From the NCBI GenBank assembly GCA_905182415.1, contig CAJJBK010000009.1, positions 1-64,000 on the forward strand: a stretch of DNA of 64,000 bases, in the 5' to 3' direction. Source of the DNA: an uncultured Woeseiaceae bacterium (lineage in GTDB: Bacteria; Pseudomonadota; Gammaproteobacteria; Steroidobacterales; Woeseiaceae). Below are positions 18,540 through 28,080 of this stretch, in pieces (position 1 is the first letter of the stretch; every line of letters starts with the position of its first letter). Made by a program: the position numbers and the translations under genes. The notes under the pieces are model-generated. The model made no database searches. It saw nothing but the letters and a program-made list of their open reading frames with translations, and was not told where the DNA came from.

Positions 18540-19262
18540 TTAAACATTTAGATTTATAAATCCTATTTCTCTCCCTGTTTCTGAAATCGAAAAGATTTTG
18601 TAACCAACTTTTTGCAATTCTTCTATTGCCGTCTGCGTCATCGCTTTATCTTTAGATTTAAAGCGATGATGAAATTCAATGAGTAACTGCTTTGGCCAAA
18701 TTTTATTTTCCAAAAGATGATTAATGATTTCATATTCAGTACCTTCCACATCTACCTTCATTAAATCAATCTTATGATGATCAAGCTTTCTCATAATGCT
18801 AGAGATGGTATAACTCGGCACACTAATAACCTCATCAGAATATTCATTAGGTAATAATTCAGCCCACATTACTTGTGATTTATTTCCTTTATGGTTGACA
18901 CGCTGAGCCATAATGAATTCTCCATCTTTTCCTGATACCGCCCATGGATAAAATTTCAACCTCTCTGGTGTAGATTGTTGCTCTATCCATTTCATCGCAT
19001 AAGGTGTTGGATCAAATGCAAAAACAAATGCATTGGAATGCTTAATAATTTCAAGATCAAACTCAATAGAATCGCCAACGCCTAAAGAATAGACGATTCC
19101 ATTTTCGTTTAAACACTCTAGACTAAATTCCCACTCTCCAAGGATAACCGTTTCTAGTTTTAATTCTCTTTTAAGCCATAACTCACGACCGACCAATCTC
19201 TTTAGAAATAACTTAATTAACCAAAAAAAAGAGTGTTTTTTTAAACTTTTGAATAATTTCAT
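18540..19262 (-). CDS. FkbM-family methyltransferase
   Basis: The 240-residue protein has a SAM-binding Rossmann pattern (YSLGVGDSIEFDLEII near 58, FAFDPTP) and the FkbM-type LMKVDVEGTEYEIINHLL segment. FkbM-like enzymes O-methylate sugars or small molecules. It is last in the leftward operon and follows the putative barrel gene by 10 bases. It is only distantly similar to the second FkbM protein at 20430, so a recent duplication is unlikely. Confidence 0.85.
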   Translation of the reverse strand: MKLFKSLKKHSFFWLIKLFLKRLVGRELWLKRELKLETVILGEWEFSLECLNENGIVYSLGVGDSIEFDLEIIKHSNAFVFAFDPTPYAMKWIEQQSTPERLKFYPWAVSGKDGEFIMAQRVNHKGNKSQVMWAELLPNEYSDEVISVPSYTISSIMRKLDHHKIDLMKVDVEGTEYEIINHLLENKIWPKQLLIEFHHRFKSKDKAMTQTAIEELQKVGYKIFSISETGREIGFINLNV

Positions 19263-19272
19263 TAAAAAGTAT

Positions 19273-20406
19273 CTACCAGAATTTCAAAAAGCCTATAGCT
19301 ACTTCACCATAGTTCTTGTTAAATTGACCGCTACTTTTACGGTTATATGCAATAGGCTCGTAACCAAGGGTATTATTTTTGGTGGCGAAACCTTTTACAT
19401 AAAAGGCGCTACTTGCAGTAGCGGCCCAAATTAAAGATATATCTAATCTGGCATTTTCAGTAATTTCATTTCTCAGCGGATGCTCTATGTATTCATTTCG
19501 AGCGATTTTTGTTAATGCTAAACCGGCTTCAAGACTTAACGTTTTATTAAACGATTTTGCACCCTTGATGCCTATAGATATATTATGTTCATACCATGGG
19601 TTAGTTTGAGGTAATTCAATACTAAATTCATCGCGCAATTGTCTTAAGGACTTTCCATTAACTATAAAGCCCAATAATACAGGGGATCTCATTGTAAATA
19701 ACGGTGAACTTATATCGTGCTCAATACGCGTACTTTGCAGCCTAACCTGAGTGGCCAAGCGAACACTCTCCGCCTTGACCAATACTTTTCTTAACTCAAA
19801 TCCAATCACATTGGCTTCTACCTTAGTTTTTAAAACAGGAACTGTATTTAAACTCCCATCTTCGTTATTCGTTTTATCTGGATTTAAAAATCTAAATTCA
19901 GCGTCATCACAATTTCCACCCACAATCCTAGACGCCATGGCATAGCATTGCAGTTGCAATAAATCAGTAGTTTGATAATTATAATAACCTCGCCATTGCC
20001 ATTCCTGCCATGGTTTTGAGCCTACCCATAAACGATAATTTTGCGCTCTTGTATCAAGATTTTTAGGGTGGCTATTTCTCTCTATTTCTGTTTCTCCGGT
20101 CCTTAAAGAAAATCCAATATTAAAATTATTATTAAGATTGGCGCTAATAAAAAATTCCTGATTAATAATTTTATTTAATGTCGTACTGCTAGTTATTTGT
20201 TTGCTTTTCAACATTCCAGCACTACCAAACTGATATGCTGTCATTATTTTCGTTCCTTCTGGAAATATCGATAAATCAAATTCATCACCAAAATATCCAT
20301 AAGTACTTGGTATCCAAAAAATAGTTATACTGAGAATATAAAGTAATTGAGTTTGGATGAAATTCATTAGTGATCTATTGCGTTTTCTTTGCTTATAGAG
20401 GTTCAT
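19273..20406 (-). CDS. Putative outer-membrane beta-barrel protein
   Basis: I do not recognise a family. The 377-residue protein has a basic N-terminus, a hydrophobic signal-like stretch about 15-36, then alternating polar/hydrophobic beta-strand sequence. It ends in an aromatic residue (GEVAIGFLKFW), as many outer-membrane barrels do. Either the ATG at 20406 or an internal ATG at 20367 (MNFIQ) could be the start; neither has a clear ribosome site. It sits between two FkbM methyltransferases in an operon with an ABC exporter, so it may be the outer-membrane part of an export or envelope pathway (inference). Confidence 0.65.
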   Translation of the reverse strand: MNLYKQRKRNRSLMNFIQTQLLYILSITIFWIPSTYGYFGDEFDLSIFPEGTKIMTAYQFGSAGMLKSKQITSSTTLNKIINQEFFISANLNNNFNIGFSLRTGETEIERNSHPKNLDTRAQNYRLWVGSKPWQEWQWRGYYNYQTTDLLQLQCYAMASRIVGGNCDDAEFRFLNPDKTNNEDGSLNTVPVLKTKVEANVIGFELRKVLVKAESVRLATQVRLQSTRIEHDISSPLFTMRSPVLLGFIVNGKSLRQLRDEFSIELPQTNPWYEHNISIGIKGAKSFNKTLSLEAGLALTKIARNEYIEHPLRNEITENARLDISLIWAATASSAFYVKGFATKNNTLGYEPIAYNRKSSGQFNKNYGEVAIGFLKFW

Positions 20407-20429
20407 TTATTATAAAAAACTATCTTACT

Positions 20430-21206
20430 TTAAAGCTCTTTACTGTCTTTAATGAAAACATAGTTTCGATGCTGAACAGATGGTCTGCAGTACTCGTATT
20501 CCGCATATTTGGTGAAATGAATATATTTGCCAATATTTCTCCTAAAGATACTTGCATGATCTTTAGGTTCGACATGATAAAAAAAACCGGTGTAACCTAT
20601 TTCTGATAAAAAAGAGAAAAGCTCACCTTTTTCTTCTTCGGACCGATGACACTCAAAAAGAAGTATCGGCATATCTCTTATTAAAGTCTGCTTCGCTCCA
20701 TAAAAAACATCCGCTTCATGCCCTTCCACATCACACTTAATGAAATCAATTGGTTTCTCATCCCTACTGCCAAGAAAATCATCTAATGTCGTTACTGTTA
20801 CATCGATGGAATCTAAATCTTGGTCACTTTTATCGTAAAAATTAAAACTAGCCGCACCTGAGCCAACAAATTCTCTTTGAAGTGTCATTGATCCTGCGCT
20901 TGAAGATAAAGCTGTATTGATAATTTCCAGATTATCTAAATTAAAAGATTTTCTTAACTCAAATAAAGATTTCTTAAGCTCTGGTTGAGCTTCAAAAGCG
21001 ATGACTTTACCTTTCTTTCCTGCTACACGAGACATATAAATCGAATAAATTCCCTTATTAGCACCGATATCTAGCATAGTCATATCTTTTAACTTAAGAG
21101 ATCGAACGTAGTTTATCGAATGCACTTCAGATTTAAAACGATAACGCCAGCAGCGTAAAATCATATGTATTTTTTCAAGTATTGTCATATTCCATTCAAA
21201 TCTCAA
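20430..21206 (-). CDS. FkbM-family methyltransferase
   Basis: The 258-residue SAM-dependent methyltransferase shows motif I MLDIGANKGIYSIYM near 44, IAFEAQPEL, and the FkbM motif FIKCDVEGHEADVF. Its start overlaps the stop of the amine oxidase gene by 4 bases. Two FkbM enzymes in one operon suggest two methylation steps on the same product or on a surface sugar. The substrate is unknown. Confidence 0.87.
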   Translation of the reverse strand: MRFEWNMTILEKIHMILRCWRYRFKSEVHSINYVRSLKLKDMTMLDIGANKGIYSIYMSRVAGKKGKVIAFEAQPELKKSLFELRKSFNLDNLEIINTALSSSAGSMTLQREFVGSGAASFNFYDKSDQDLDSIDVTVTTLDDFLGSRDEKPIDFIKCDVEGHEADVFYGAKQTLIRDMPILLFECHRSEEEKGELFSFLSEIGYTGFFYHVEPKDHASIFRRNIGKYIHFTKYAEYEYCRPSVQHRNYVFIKDSKEL

Positions 21207-22840
21207 GTTGATGATTTTTTTACGATTTCATTAATTGCATGATAGGAAGATAATATAGCACCTTCCTGCCAACCCTTGATGATACTTAAATGCTCGCCAG
21301 CAAAGAAAATATTTTCATCTGGCGTCAAAAGAACAGAAGCTGAAGATAGACCATACGCTCCTAGTTGATAAGGAATATTTTTCCAAGCAACACTAATCCC
21401 TCTAGAAGCCTGACTTTGGTATTCAGAATGCAAATTATTGCCTTGTTGTAATACAGACAGGATGCGTTGTTGTGGGGTTTGATCAGTAAATGTATTTGCT
21501 GCAGAAGAGCTCCAAATATAAGCGCCTACGATAATTCCTGAGCTTGATCCCAAACCATTACTTGGGTACCACATCTGTCTCATAGGTTGATCGGTCCAAG
21601 AAATACCTCCATAGATATTGTAGTTTTGCTCCCAAAAACGTCTTGATTGGAAAGCGAGTTTACTGGCCGAGGAATATTGAAATTGCTCAATTTCTTGCTG
21701 ATGATTTACAGAAAAATCATTTGGAATATTTTTTAAAACGGTGGTCGGTATCGTGCATATGCAATAATCTGCAACAATCTCTGATAATACTCCATTTTTT
21801 TCGTAATGAATCTTTACGCCATTTGCTGTTTTACGTATCTGCTTCACGACTGCCTCGAGAGTTAAATATGACGATATTCTTGAGGCAAAGGCAATACCTA
21901 TTTTATCCATACCACCTTTAGGTTGAAGCATTGCCGGTTGTTGATTGATGCCATGAGAAAAAGACAATGCAGATTGCCACCCACTTTGCGAGATATATTC
22001 TTGTAATTTATTGGGCGTAATAGCTGTTCCTCTTTCTCTACTGCCTGAAGTTTCTTGCCCTAAGTAACCTGCCCGACTTGTTCCTAGATAGTTATAAGAA
22101 TTATCGAGATCGCCCGTGATTTTTAATGCATTTAAAATATTTTTCTTATCATCACTAGTTAAATATTGATCCAGAGAGTTTTGGTTTATTGCCAGCGCGA
22201 GAAGCTCTGATATGTCACCTCTAGTATCTGCTAAAATAGTTTTTGCTACCTGCGGTTTACCATTAAAAGCATAGCTAGAATGCAATAGAGCAGCACGATT
22301 ATCATTCGTAAAATTCTCTAAGGCAACTCCAAATTCACGGCAATAACCTAATAAAAATTCATGATGATGTGCAATTCTTGCCGGGCCTGGATTAAAGTAA
22401 AGCTCGGCATTATTATCGAATAGACATGTTTGTGTTGAAGTTAATTCAGTAACAGTATCACCACTTCGAATGGTGATATTTCTTCCTCCCGCCCTATTTG
22501 TAGCTTCTAGAATAGATACCGTATAACCTAATTTTTGTAGCTCATAGGCGCTGGTCATTCCTGCAATTCCAGCACCAAGAATAACTACAGACTTTCCTAT
22601 ACCAGCCCTTGAATTCCAGTCACCCGGTCGAGGAGATTTTAACTTACTGCTGTTACTATCATCCACACTTATAGGATTTGTAACAGCCATTAATTCTGCT
22701 GCAGGACCCGCCGAGGAAGAACCACATCCACTTAAGCCCAGACCCATAACCGCCATCGTTCTGAGCATTGCAGCACTTCCAGCAGCTTTTCCTATGCTTT
22801 CGAGAAATTTTCGACGTGCTATATTTTTCTTATCATTCAT
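21203..22840 (-). CDS. Tat-exported flavin monoamine oxidase-family protein
   Basis: FAD-dependent amine or L-amino-acid oxidase family, 545 residues. The N-terminus has a twin-arginine signal (ARRKFLESIG, residues 8-17) leading to a lipobox-like LSGC ending at Cys39, so it may be a Tat-exported lipoprotein. The FAD dinucleotide motif VVILGAGIAGMTSAYEL and the following EATNRAGGRN are clear. Near the C-terminus FFAGEHLS matches the second FAD motif. It lies 15 bases after the ABC permease and overlaps the FkbM gene by 4. The substrate amine or amino acid is unknown. Confidence 0.88.
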   Translation of the reverse strand: MNDKKNIARRKFLESIGKAAGSAAMLRTMAVMGLGLSGCGSSSAGPAAELMAVTNPISVDDSNSSKLKSPRPGDWNSRAGIGKSVVILGAGIAGMTSAYELQKLGYTVSILEATNRAGGRNITIRSGDTVTELTSTQTCLFDNNAELYFNPGPARIAHHHEFLLGYCREFGVALENFTNDNRAALLHSSYAFNGKPQVAKTILADTRGDISELLALAINQNSLDQYLTSDDKKNILNALKITGDLDNSYNYLGTSRAGYLGQETSGSRERGTAITPNKLQEYISQSGWQSALSFSHGINQQPAMLQPKGGMDKIGIAFASRISSYLTLEAVVKQIRKTANGVKIHYEKNGVLSEIVADYCICTIPTTVLKNIPNDFSVNHQQEIEQFQYSSASKLAFQSRRFWEQNYNIYGGISWTDQPMRQMWYPSNGLGSSSGIIVGAYIWSSSAANTFTDQTPQQRILSVLQQGNNLHSEYQSQASRGISVAWKNIPYQLGAYGLSSASVLLTPDENIFFAGEHLSIIKGWQEGAILSSYHAINEIVKKSST

Positions 22841-22855
22841 CTTGGCTTTTAAAAA

Positions 22856-23617
22856 CTAAACCCTCAATCTATACCCTGTTTTAAAAATAAACCAAACAAG
22901 CATTAAACAAATCAATAAAAATAATCCAATCATCCCCACACTAACATAAACACTAACATCAGCATTTTCATAGAAACTCCAGCGAAAACCACTAATAAGA
23001 TAAACAACTGGATTTAACAATGTTATTTTTTGCCAAAATGGCGGTAACATAGTGATGGAATAAAAGCTGCCACCTAGAAATGCCAACGGCGTGATAATCA
23101 AGGTAGGGGCAATGGCTAGTTTCTCCCAATTATCAGCCCAGATACCTAAAATAAAACCTAATAAACTAAAACTGATTGCAGTGAGTATTAAAAAAGTAAT
23201 CATCCATATCGGATGAGCTATTTGAATTGGCACAAATAAATTCGCTGTCAATAAAATTATCGAACCAACGATAATAGATTTAGAAGCCGCGGCACCAACA
23301 TACCCAATGGTAATTTCAATATACGATATGGGGGCAGAAAGCACCTCATATATTGATCCTGAGAATTTTGGAAAATAGATACCAAATGATGCATTCGACA
23401 CACTTTCGGTAAGGATCGAAAGCATGATCAACCCAGGTACGATAAATGAACCATAACTCACCCCATCAATTTCAGTTATTCTCGAGCCTATAGCGGCCCC
23501 AAAAACTACAAAATATAAAGTAGTCGAGATTACTGGTGAGACAATACTTTGGAATAAAGTTCTCCGCATACGGGACATTTCGAAAATATAAATTGCTTTG
23601 ATTGCGGGGTAATTCAT
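22856..23617 (-). CDS. ABC-2 type exporter permease
   Basis: The 253-residue inner-membrane protein has six predicted helices and the ABC-2 pattern, including [21 protein letters not shown] and a GFRWSFY segment. It resembles YadH and related drug/polysaccharide exporter permeases. The start overlaps the ATPase stop by 4 bases, so the two form a transporter. The exported substrate is not known. Confidence 0.9.
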   Translation of the reverse strand: MNYPAIKAIYIFEMSRMRRTLFQSIVSPVISTTLYFVVFGAAIGSRITEIDGVSYGSFIVPGLIMLSILTESVSNASFGIYFPKFSGSIYEVLSAPISYIEITIGYVGAAASKSIIVGSIILLTANLFVPIQIAHPIWMITFLILTAISFSLLGFILGIWADNWEKLAIAPTLIITPLAFLGGSFYSITMLPPFWQKITLLNPVVYLISGFRWSFYENADVSVYVSVGMIGLFLLICLMLVWFIFKTGYRLRV

Positions 23618-24549
23618 GTCAATTTCCTATTTACCAAATCAACGAAAATTTCTTCTAGCGAACTTTCCTTGGTGTCAAGATCATGATAAGCAATGCCCAA
23701 AGAAGAAAGCAATTCCAATATTGAAGAAACGCCAAAGTCATCATTCTTATCATAGGTATATATCAATATTTTATTGCAAGCAGACAGTTCAACTCGAAAA
23801 TCCATCAGACTTGCTGGAATGACTTTCAAGGGATTGACTAGATTTATTTGGAGATGTTTTTGACCCAATTCGAGCATCAAACTGTTTTTTTCTTGGACAA
23901 GAATTAATTCGCCATGATTGATAACACCAACCCTATCGGCAATCTGTTCAGCTTCTTCGATATAATGTGTAGTCAATATAATGGTTACGCCTTCTTCTTT
24001 TAGTTGTCTAACAACTTCCCACATATCCTGCCTTAACTCTACATCGACACCAGCAGTCGGCTCATCTAAAAATATTATTTTAGGCTCGTGAGCTAGTGCC
24101 TTAGCAATTAAGACACGACGTTTCATCCCACCCGATAAAGTTAGAATAGTGTTATCTTTTTTCTCCCATAATGACAGTGCTTTTAATATCTTCTCCACAT
24201 AAAGAGTGTCTTGTTTTTTTCCAAACAGACCGCGACTAAAACTGACCGTACCCCACACAGTTTCAAATGTCTCAGAGGTAAGCTCTTGCGGCACAAGGCC
24301 AATCATTGAGCGTGTCTTACGATAATCTCTGACGACATCATGGCCATCGACACTAACCATTCCATCTTGGATATTCACAATCCCACATATCATATTAATT
24401 AAGGTAGTCTTACCAGCTCCATTTGGGCCTAATAAAGCAAATATTTCGCCTTTATTTATATCTAAATTAATTGAGTTTAATGCCTGAAAGCCATCTGCGT
24501 ATGTTTTTGAAAGATTTTTTATTTGTATAATAGAATCCATGATCGACAT
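23614..24549 (-). CDS. ABC transporter ATP-binding protein, YadG-like
   Basis: The 311-residue ATPase has Walker [10 protein letters not shown] near 39, signature LSGGMKRR, Walker B IIFLDEPT and an H-loop TTHY. It is paired with the permease downstream (overlap 4 bases) as an ABC-2 exporter. It is the first gene of the leftward operon that continues through amine oxidase, FkbM, barrel and FkbM. Confidence 0.93.
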   Translation of the reverse strand: MSIMDSIIQIKNLSKTYADGFQALNSINLDINKGEIFALLGPNGAGKTTLINMICGIVNIQDGMVSVDGHDVVRDYRKTRSMIGLVPQELTSETFETVWGTVSFSRGLFGKKQDTLYVEKILKALSLWEKKDNTILTLSGGMKRRVLIAKALAHEPKIIFLDEPTAGVDVELRQDMWEVVRQLKEEGVTIILTTHYIEEAEQIADRVGVINHGELILVQEKNSLMLELGQKHLQINLVNPLKVIPASLMDFRVELSACNKILIYTYDKNDDFGVSSILELLSSLGIAYHDLDTKESSLEEIFVDLVNRKLT

Positions 24550-24676
24550 AATACGCCAAATTTATTTTATTCATAAGAAAAACTACAAAGAATTGGCAAT
24601 TGATCATTATTTTAATATGATGCTTGTTAAACTAAGTGAACACAAAAAAGTAATTTCAAAAAATATTGGAGTATAT

Positions 24677-25690
24677 ATGTTCCCCAGGTCTATTTTTATA
24701 CTATTCGTATCTATAATTTTAAGCTTCTCTTCTCAGTCATCTTTTTCAGCCGAACAAGACCATGATATTAAACTTACGTTTCTGGGAACAGGTGCACCAA
24801 GGCCTTCTCCAACCCGATATGGACCTTCGATTTTACTTGAAGCTGGGGAAACAAAAATTCTCGTAGATGCGGGCCCCGGGATGAGACAGAGAATATTTCA
24901 GGCAGGAGGTTTTGAACTACTTACCGACATAAATACTGTGTTAATCACACATTTACATTTTGATCACACGATAGAGTTACCAAGCCTATGGTTAACAGGA
25001 TGGTTATTTGGTCGAAAAACTAATATGAAAGTTTATGGGCCTGACGGTACTGCAGCATTTATGGATCACTTTGAAAGAGCATTTGATTGGGATCTAAGAT
25101 ATCGATATTTAACCAATGTTCACAAAGAAGGTTCTGATCTTATCACTGAGGATGTTGAACCGGGAGTATTTTACAATCAAAATGGTGTAAAAATAACGGC
25201 TTTTGATGTGGCACATTTGCCCTTAAATCCTGAAACAGAGGAATTACTTGGTCTTGAAGGAGCTACATTTGGTTATCGCGTTGATTACAAAGGAAGATCG
25301 GTTATATTTTCAGGTGATACCCGATCTCTTCCAGGCAGTAAAATTATCGAAATGAGCAAAGGTGTTGACGTACTTATTCATGAGACACAAATTCCCTATC
25401 CAGGAGAATCAAAAGAGGCTAAGCTCGCCAACGTGAGCATGATCGTGCATTCTACTCCAGCCCAAGTCGCACATGTTTTTAATGAAGCTCGGCCAAGACT
25501 CGGAATATATTCCCATATTATCCCCCCAGAAACGACAAGGGATGAGCTATTGTCAATGACCGATTATGACGGAAGAATGGAAGTCGCTGAAGATCTTATG
25601 ACATTAATGATTGGCGATGAAATCACGATAGGTAAAGCTAAAAATCTTGATAATCAAACTTTTCTTGAGTCAGATGCAGTTGATAATTAA
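24677..25690 (+). CDS. Secreted metallo-beta-lactamase-fold hydrolase
   Basis: The 337-residue protein starts at the ATG at 24677, preceded by TTGGAG at good spacing; the frame is open upstream to 24539 but that would overlap the ABC ATPase start. A signal peptide (about 1-24, ending FSA) is followed by LTFLGTGAPRPSPTRYG and the metal site THLHFDH, with a later FSGDTR. This resembles tRNase Z/arylsulfatase-like MBL proteins but is exported, so the substrate is probably periplasmic and unknown. It may be co-transcribed with the oxygenase and transporter that follow. Confidence 0.85.
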   Translation: MFPRSIFILFVSIILSFSSQSSFSAEQDHDIKLTFLGTGAPRPSPTRYGPSILLEAGETKILVDAGPGMRQRIFQAGGFELLTDINTVLITHLHFDHTIELPSLWLTGWLFGRKTNMKVYGPDGTAAFMDHFERAFDWDLRYRYLTNVHKEGSDLITEDVEPGVFYNQNGVKITAFDVAHLPLNPETEELLGLEGATFGYRVDYKGRSVIFSGDTRSLPGSKIIEMSKGVDVLIHETQIPYPGESKEAKLANVSMIVHSTPAQVAHVFNEARPRLGIYSHIIPPETTRDELLSMTDYDGRMEVAEDLMTLMIGDEITIGKAKNLDNQTFLESDAVDN

Positions 25691-25713
25691 CTTTAAAAGA
25701 TAATGGTTCAGTT

Positions 25714-26697
25714 TTGAGTAATAACTCTAATTTTGAAATTCCAGTCATAGATTTAAAAAATCTTTTTTCCAAAAAATCATCTGATATTGAAAAAATTGCT
25801 AATGAGTTTATTAATGCTTATTCAGCAATTGGTTTTAGTTATATAACCAATCATGGGATCGATGATGCGATAATTTCAGATGTATTTAATGCATCTAGAG
25901 AATTTCATGCCCTACCATTAAATGAAAAAAACAAAATTGCACTCAATGAATTGCATCGTGGTTATATCGCAATAGATACCTCGACTGACGTAAATTCAGA
26001 TTTAGCTGAAGTCAAGAAACCCAATCAGAGTGAGTCATTCATGATGATGAGAGAGGCTGGGCCAGATGATCCAGACGTAAAAAATGGATCGTATTTAACC
26101 GGTCCAAATAAATGGCCAATTAAACCATCGAGATTTAAAGAGAGGGTGACTAAATACGCCGATATAATGACAAAACTATGCGATCGATTGACTTTAATTA
26201 TTATGCAAGCTCTCGGAGTTAAGGAAATCGATTATCAAAATCTATTTGAAAGACCAACTATTTGGTTAAGATTATTATATTATCCACCTCAAATATTACC
26301 TGATAATGATTTGTATGGATCAGCTCCTCATAGAGATTTCGGTGCCTTAACTGTATTGGCGCAGGATCAAGTCGGTGGGCTGCAAGTCCAATCTCCTGAT
26401 GGCGAGTGGTTAGATGTTCCTGAATTACCAAATAGTTTTGTTGTTAATGTTGGAAATATGCTTCACAGACTCACTAATGGCCTATTAATTTCTACTCCTC
26501 ACAGAGTTATAAATAAATCAAGTAAGGAAAGATACTCATGTCCTTTTTTTTATGACCCAAATATTAATGCTGTGATCAAACCTCAAGGAAATAGAGTTTC
26601 TGCAAATAACCCTGAAAATTTTGAACCAATCATATATGGTGATTATTTAAAACATGAGCTTAAGTCAACATACAATCAGCACAAATCAAATACATGA
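25714..26697 (+). CDS. 2-oxoglutarate/Fe(II) oxygenase, isopenicillin-N-synthase-like family
   Basis: The 327-residue double-stranded beta-helix enzyme has iron ligands in PHRDFG and TPHRVINKS, and the co-substrate motif RYS. It starts MSNNSNFEIPVIDL at a TTG; an ATG 11 bases upstream is out of frame and hits a stop. Despite the family name, most members hydroxylate amino acids, purines or small metabolites. Nothing here suggests beta-lactam synthesis. It overlaps the downstream NSS transporter by 4 bases, which suggests the transporter imports its substrate. Confidence 0.88.
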   Translation: MSNNSNFEIPVIDLKNLFSKKSSDIEKIANEFINAYSAIGFSYITNHGIDDAIISDVFNASREFHALPLNEKNKIALNELHRGYIAIDTSTDVNSDLAEVKKPNQSESFMMMREAGPDDPDVKNGSYLTGPNKWPIKPSRFKERVTKYADIMTKLCDRLTLIIMQALGVKEIDYQNLFERPTIWLRLLYYPPQILPDNDLYGSAPHRDFGALTVLAQDQVGGLQVQSPDGEWLDVPELPNSFVVNVGNMLHRLTNGLLISTPHRVINKSSKERYSCPFFYDPNINAVIKPQGNRVSANNPENFEPIIYGDYLKHELKSTYNQHKSNT

Positions 26698-28058
26698 AAA
26701 ATGAATCATATACGACTTGGTCAAACAGACCTGCTTTTCTATTAGCGACAGTTGGTGGTGCAGTGGGACTAGGGAATCTATGGAGATTTCCTTATATTGC
26801 GGGAGAAAATGGTGGTGGTGGTTTTGTATTAATCTATTTGGCTTTTGTATTCTTACTTGGACTACCAATCCTATCTAGTGAGCTCCTCATCGGAAGAAAA
26901 TCGCATAAAAGTCCGTTAAATTCTATGCGAGAACTGGTTAATTCTCATAATGCGAATTCATTATGGAAATCTATTGGTTGGATGAGCGTCTTATTGCCTT
27001 TCTTAGGATTTAGTTACTATGTAGTTGTTTGTGCCTGGGCGATTGATTATCTTTACCTTGCGATAATAAATTCATTCGAAACGATTAACGGTAATACCTC
27101 GGCTCAACTCTTTAGCGAACGAACCAGTCACTCCTCACTGCAAATCTTTCTTAGTGGTATCTTCATCTCAATGACCGTTTGGGTCATCTCTAAAGGTGTA
27201 AATAATGGCATCGCTAAAATGTCAAAAATTTTGATGCCAATGCTTTTTGTGCTAATCATAATTTTGGTGATCTATGGTATGATTCAGGGCGAATTCTTGC
27301 AAGCAGTAGAATTTCTTTTTAAACCTGATTTCAGCAAAATTAATGGTCAGTCTGTCGTAATGGCACTTGGTCAGGCATTATTTTCCTTGGCTATTGGAAC
27401 GGGTTTAATTATGACTTACGGCTCATATATGCCAGATCATTACTCAATCAAAGAATCTGCTGCTATTGTTTGTATCGGAGATACTCTTGTTGCGTTACTA
27501 GCTGGTTTAGCTATATTTCCAATAGTATTTGCAAATGATCTAAATCCAGGTGAAGGTCCAAGCTTAATTTTTATAACATTACCAATAGCATTTGGCTCTA
27601 TGCCTGGTGGCCATTTAATTGGTATTTTGTTTTTTATTTTATTAATCTTTGCCGCATTCACGTCTACGATGGGAATGCTAGAACCAATAGTTGCATGGCT
27701 AGAAGAAAAATACCCAGGTAAGAGAAGAATCCTAAGTATTATTGCTGGCTTTGCCATTTGGTTGTTTGCTCTTGGTTCAATATTGTCATTTAGCACTATG
27801 TCAGACATCAAACCACTGGCTTTTCTGAATATAGACCGAAATTTCTTTGGAATTATTGATTTTACAGTTGCTAACCTATTACTCCCAATAAATGCTTTAT
27901 TGATTGCTGCTTTTTCTGGATGGGTGATAAAAGATTCGGTATTAAAAGAACAATTCTCTAAAGATACATCTAATTGGAGAATATACTGGCGTTTTACGAA
28001 TCGTTTTATTGCACCTATTGCAATAGGCATAGTTTTAATTGACTTGACTCTTGCTTAA
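26694..28058 (+). CDS. Sodium-dependent transporter of the SNF/NSS family
   Basis: The 454-residue inner-membrane protein has 11-12 helices. The family N-terminus is clear: WSNRPAFLLATVGGAVGLGNLWRFP-type helix 1 with the Na+/substrate-binding unwound region, then NGGGGFVLIYL. Members import amino acids or related compounds with Na+. Its start overlaps the oxygenase stop (ATGA), so the two are translationally coupled. It is convergent with the bicupin gene. Confidence 0.93.
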   Translation: MKNESYTTWSNRPAFLLATVGGAVGLGNLWRFPYIAGENGGGGFVLIYLAFVFLLGLPILSSELLIGRKSHKSPLNSMRELVNSHNANSLWKSIGWMSVLLPFLGFSYYVVVCAWAIDYLYLAIINSFETINGNTSAQLFSERTSHSSLQIFLSGIFISMTVWVISKGVNNGIAKMSKILMPMLFVLIIILVIYGMIQGEFLQAVEFLFKPDFSKINGQSVVMALGQALFSLAIGTGLIMTYGSYMPDHYSIKESAAIVCIGDTLVALLAGLAIFPIVFANDLNPGEGPSLIFITLPIAFGSMPGGHLIGILFFILLIFAAFTSTMGMLEPIVAWLEEKYPGKRRILSIIAGFAIWLFALGSILSFSTMSDIKPLAFLNIDRNFFGIIDFTVANLLLPINALLIAAFSGWVIKDSVLKEQFSKDTSNWRIYWRFTNRFIAPIAIGIVLIDLTLA

Positions 28059-28080
28059 TAAAAAAAGTTCATTAAGCTAC

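Noticed and set aside
18540-24549. Conventional NRPS or PKS biosynthetic cluster
   Set aside because: Methyltransferases, an oxidase and an exporter occur, but no assembly-line or scaffold-forming enzyme.
24539-24676. N-terminal extension of the MBL protein to the first in-frame start
   Set aside because: It would overlap the ABC ATPase start and place a signal peptide in the middle; the ATG at 24677 has a good ribosome site.
25714-26697. Beta-lactam biosynthesis, from the isopenicillin-N-synthase-like family
   Set aside because: No ACV synthetase or other pathway gene; this family is widely used for other oxidations.
27440-28030. 196-codon minus-strand ORF opposite the NSS transporter
   Set aside because: Complete overlap with a strongly supported membrane transporter, with low-complexity antisense composition.
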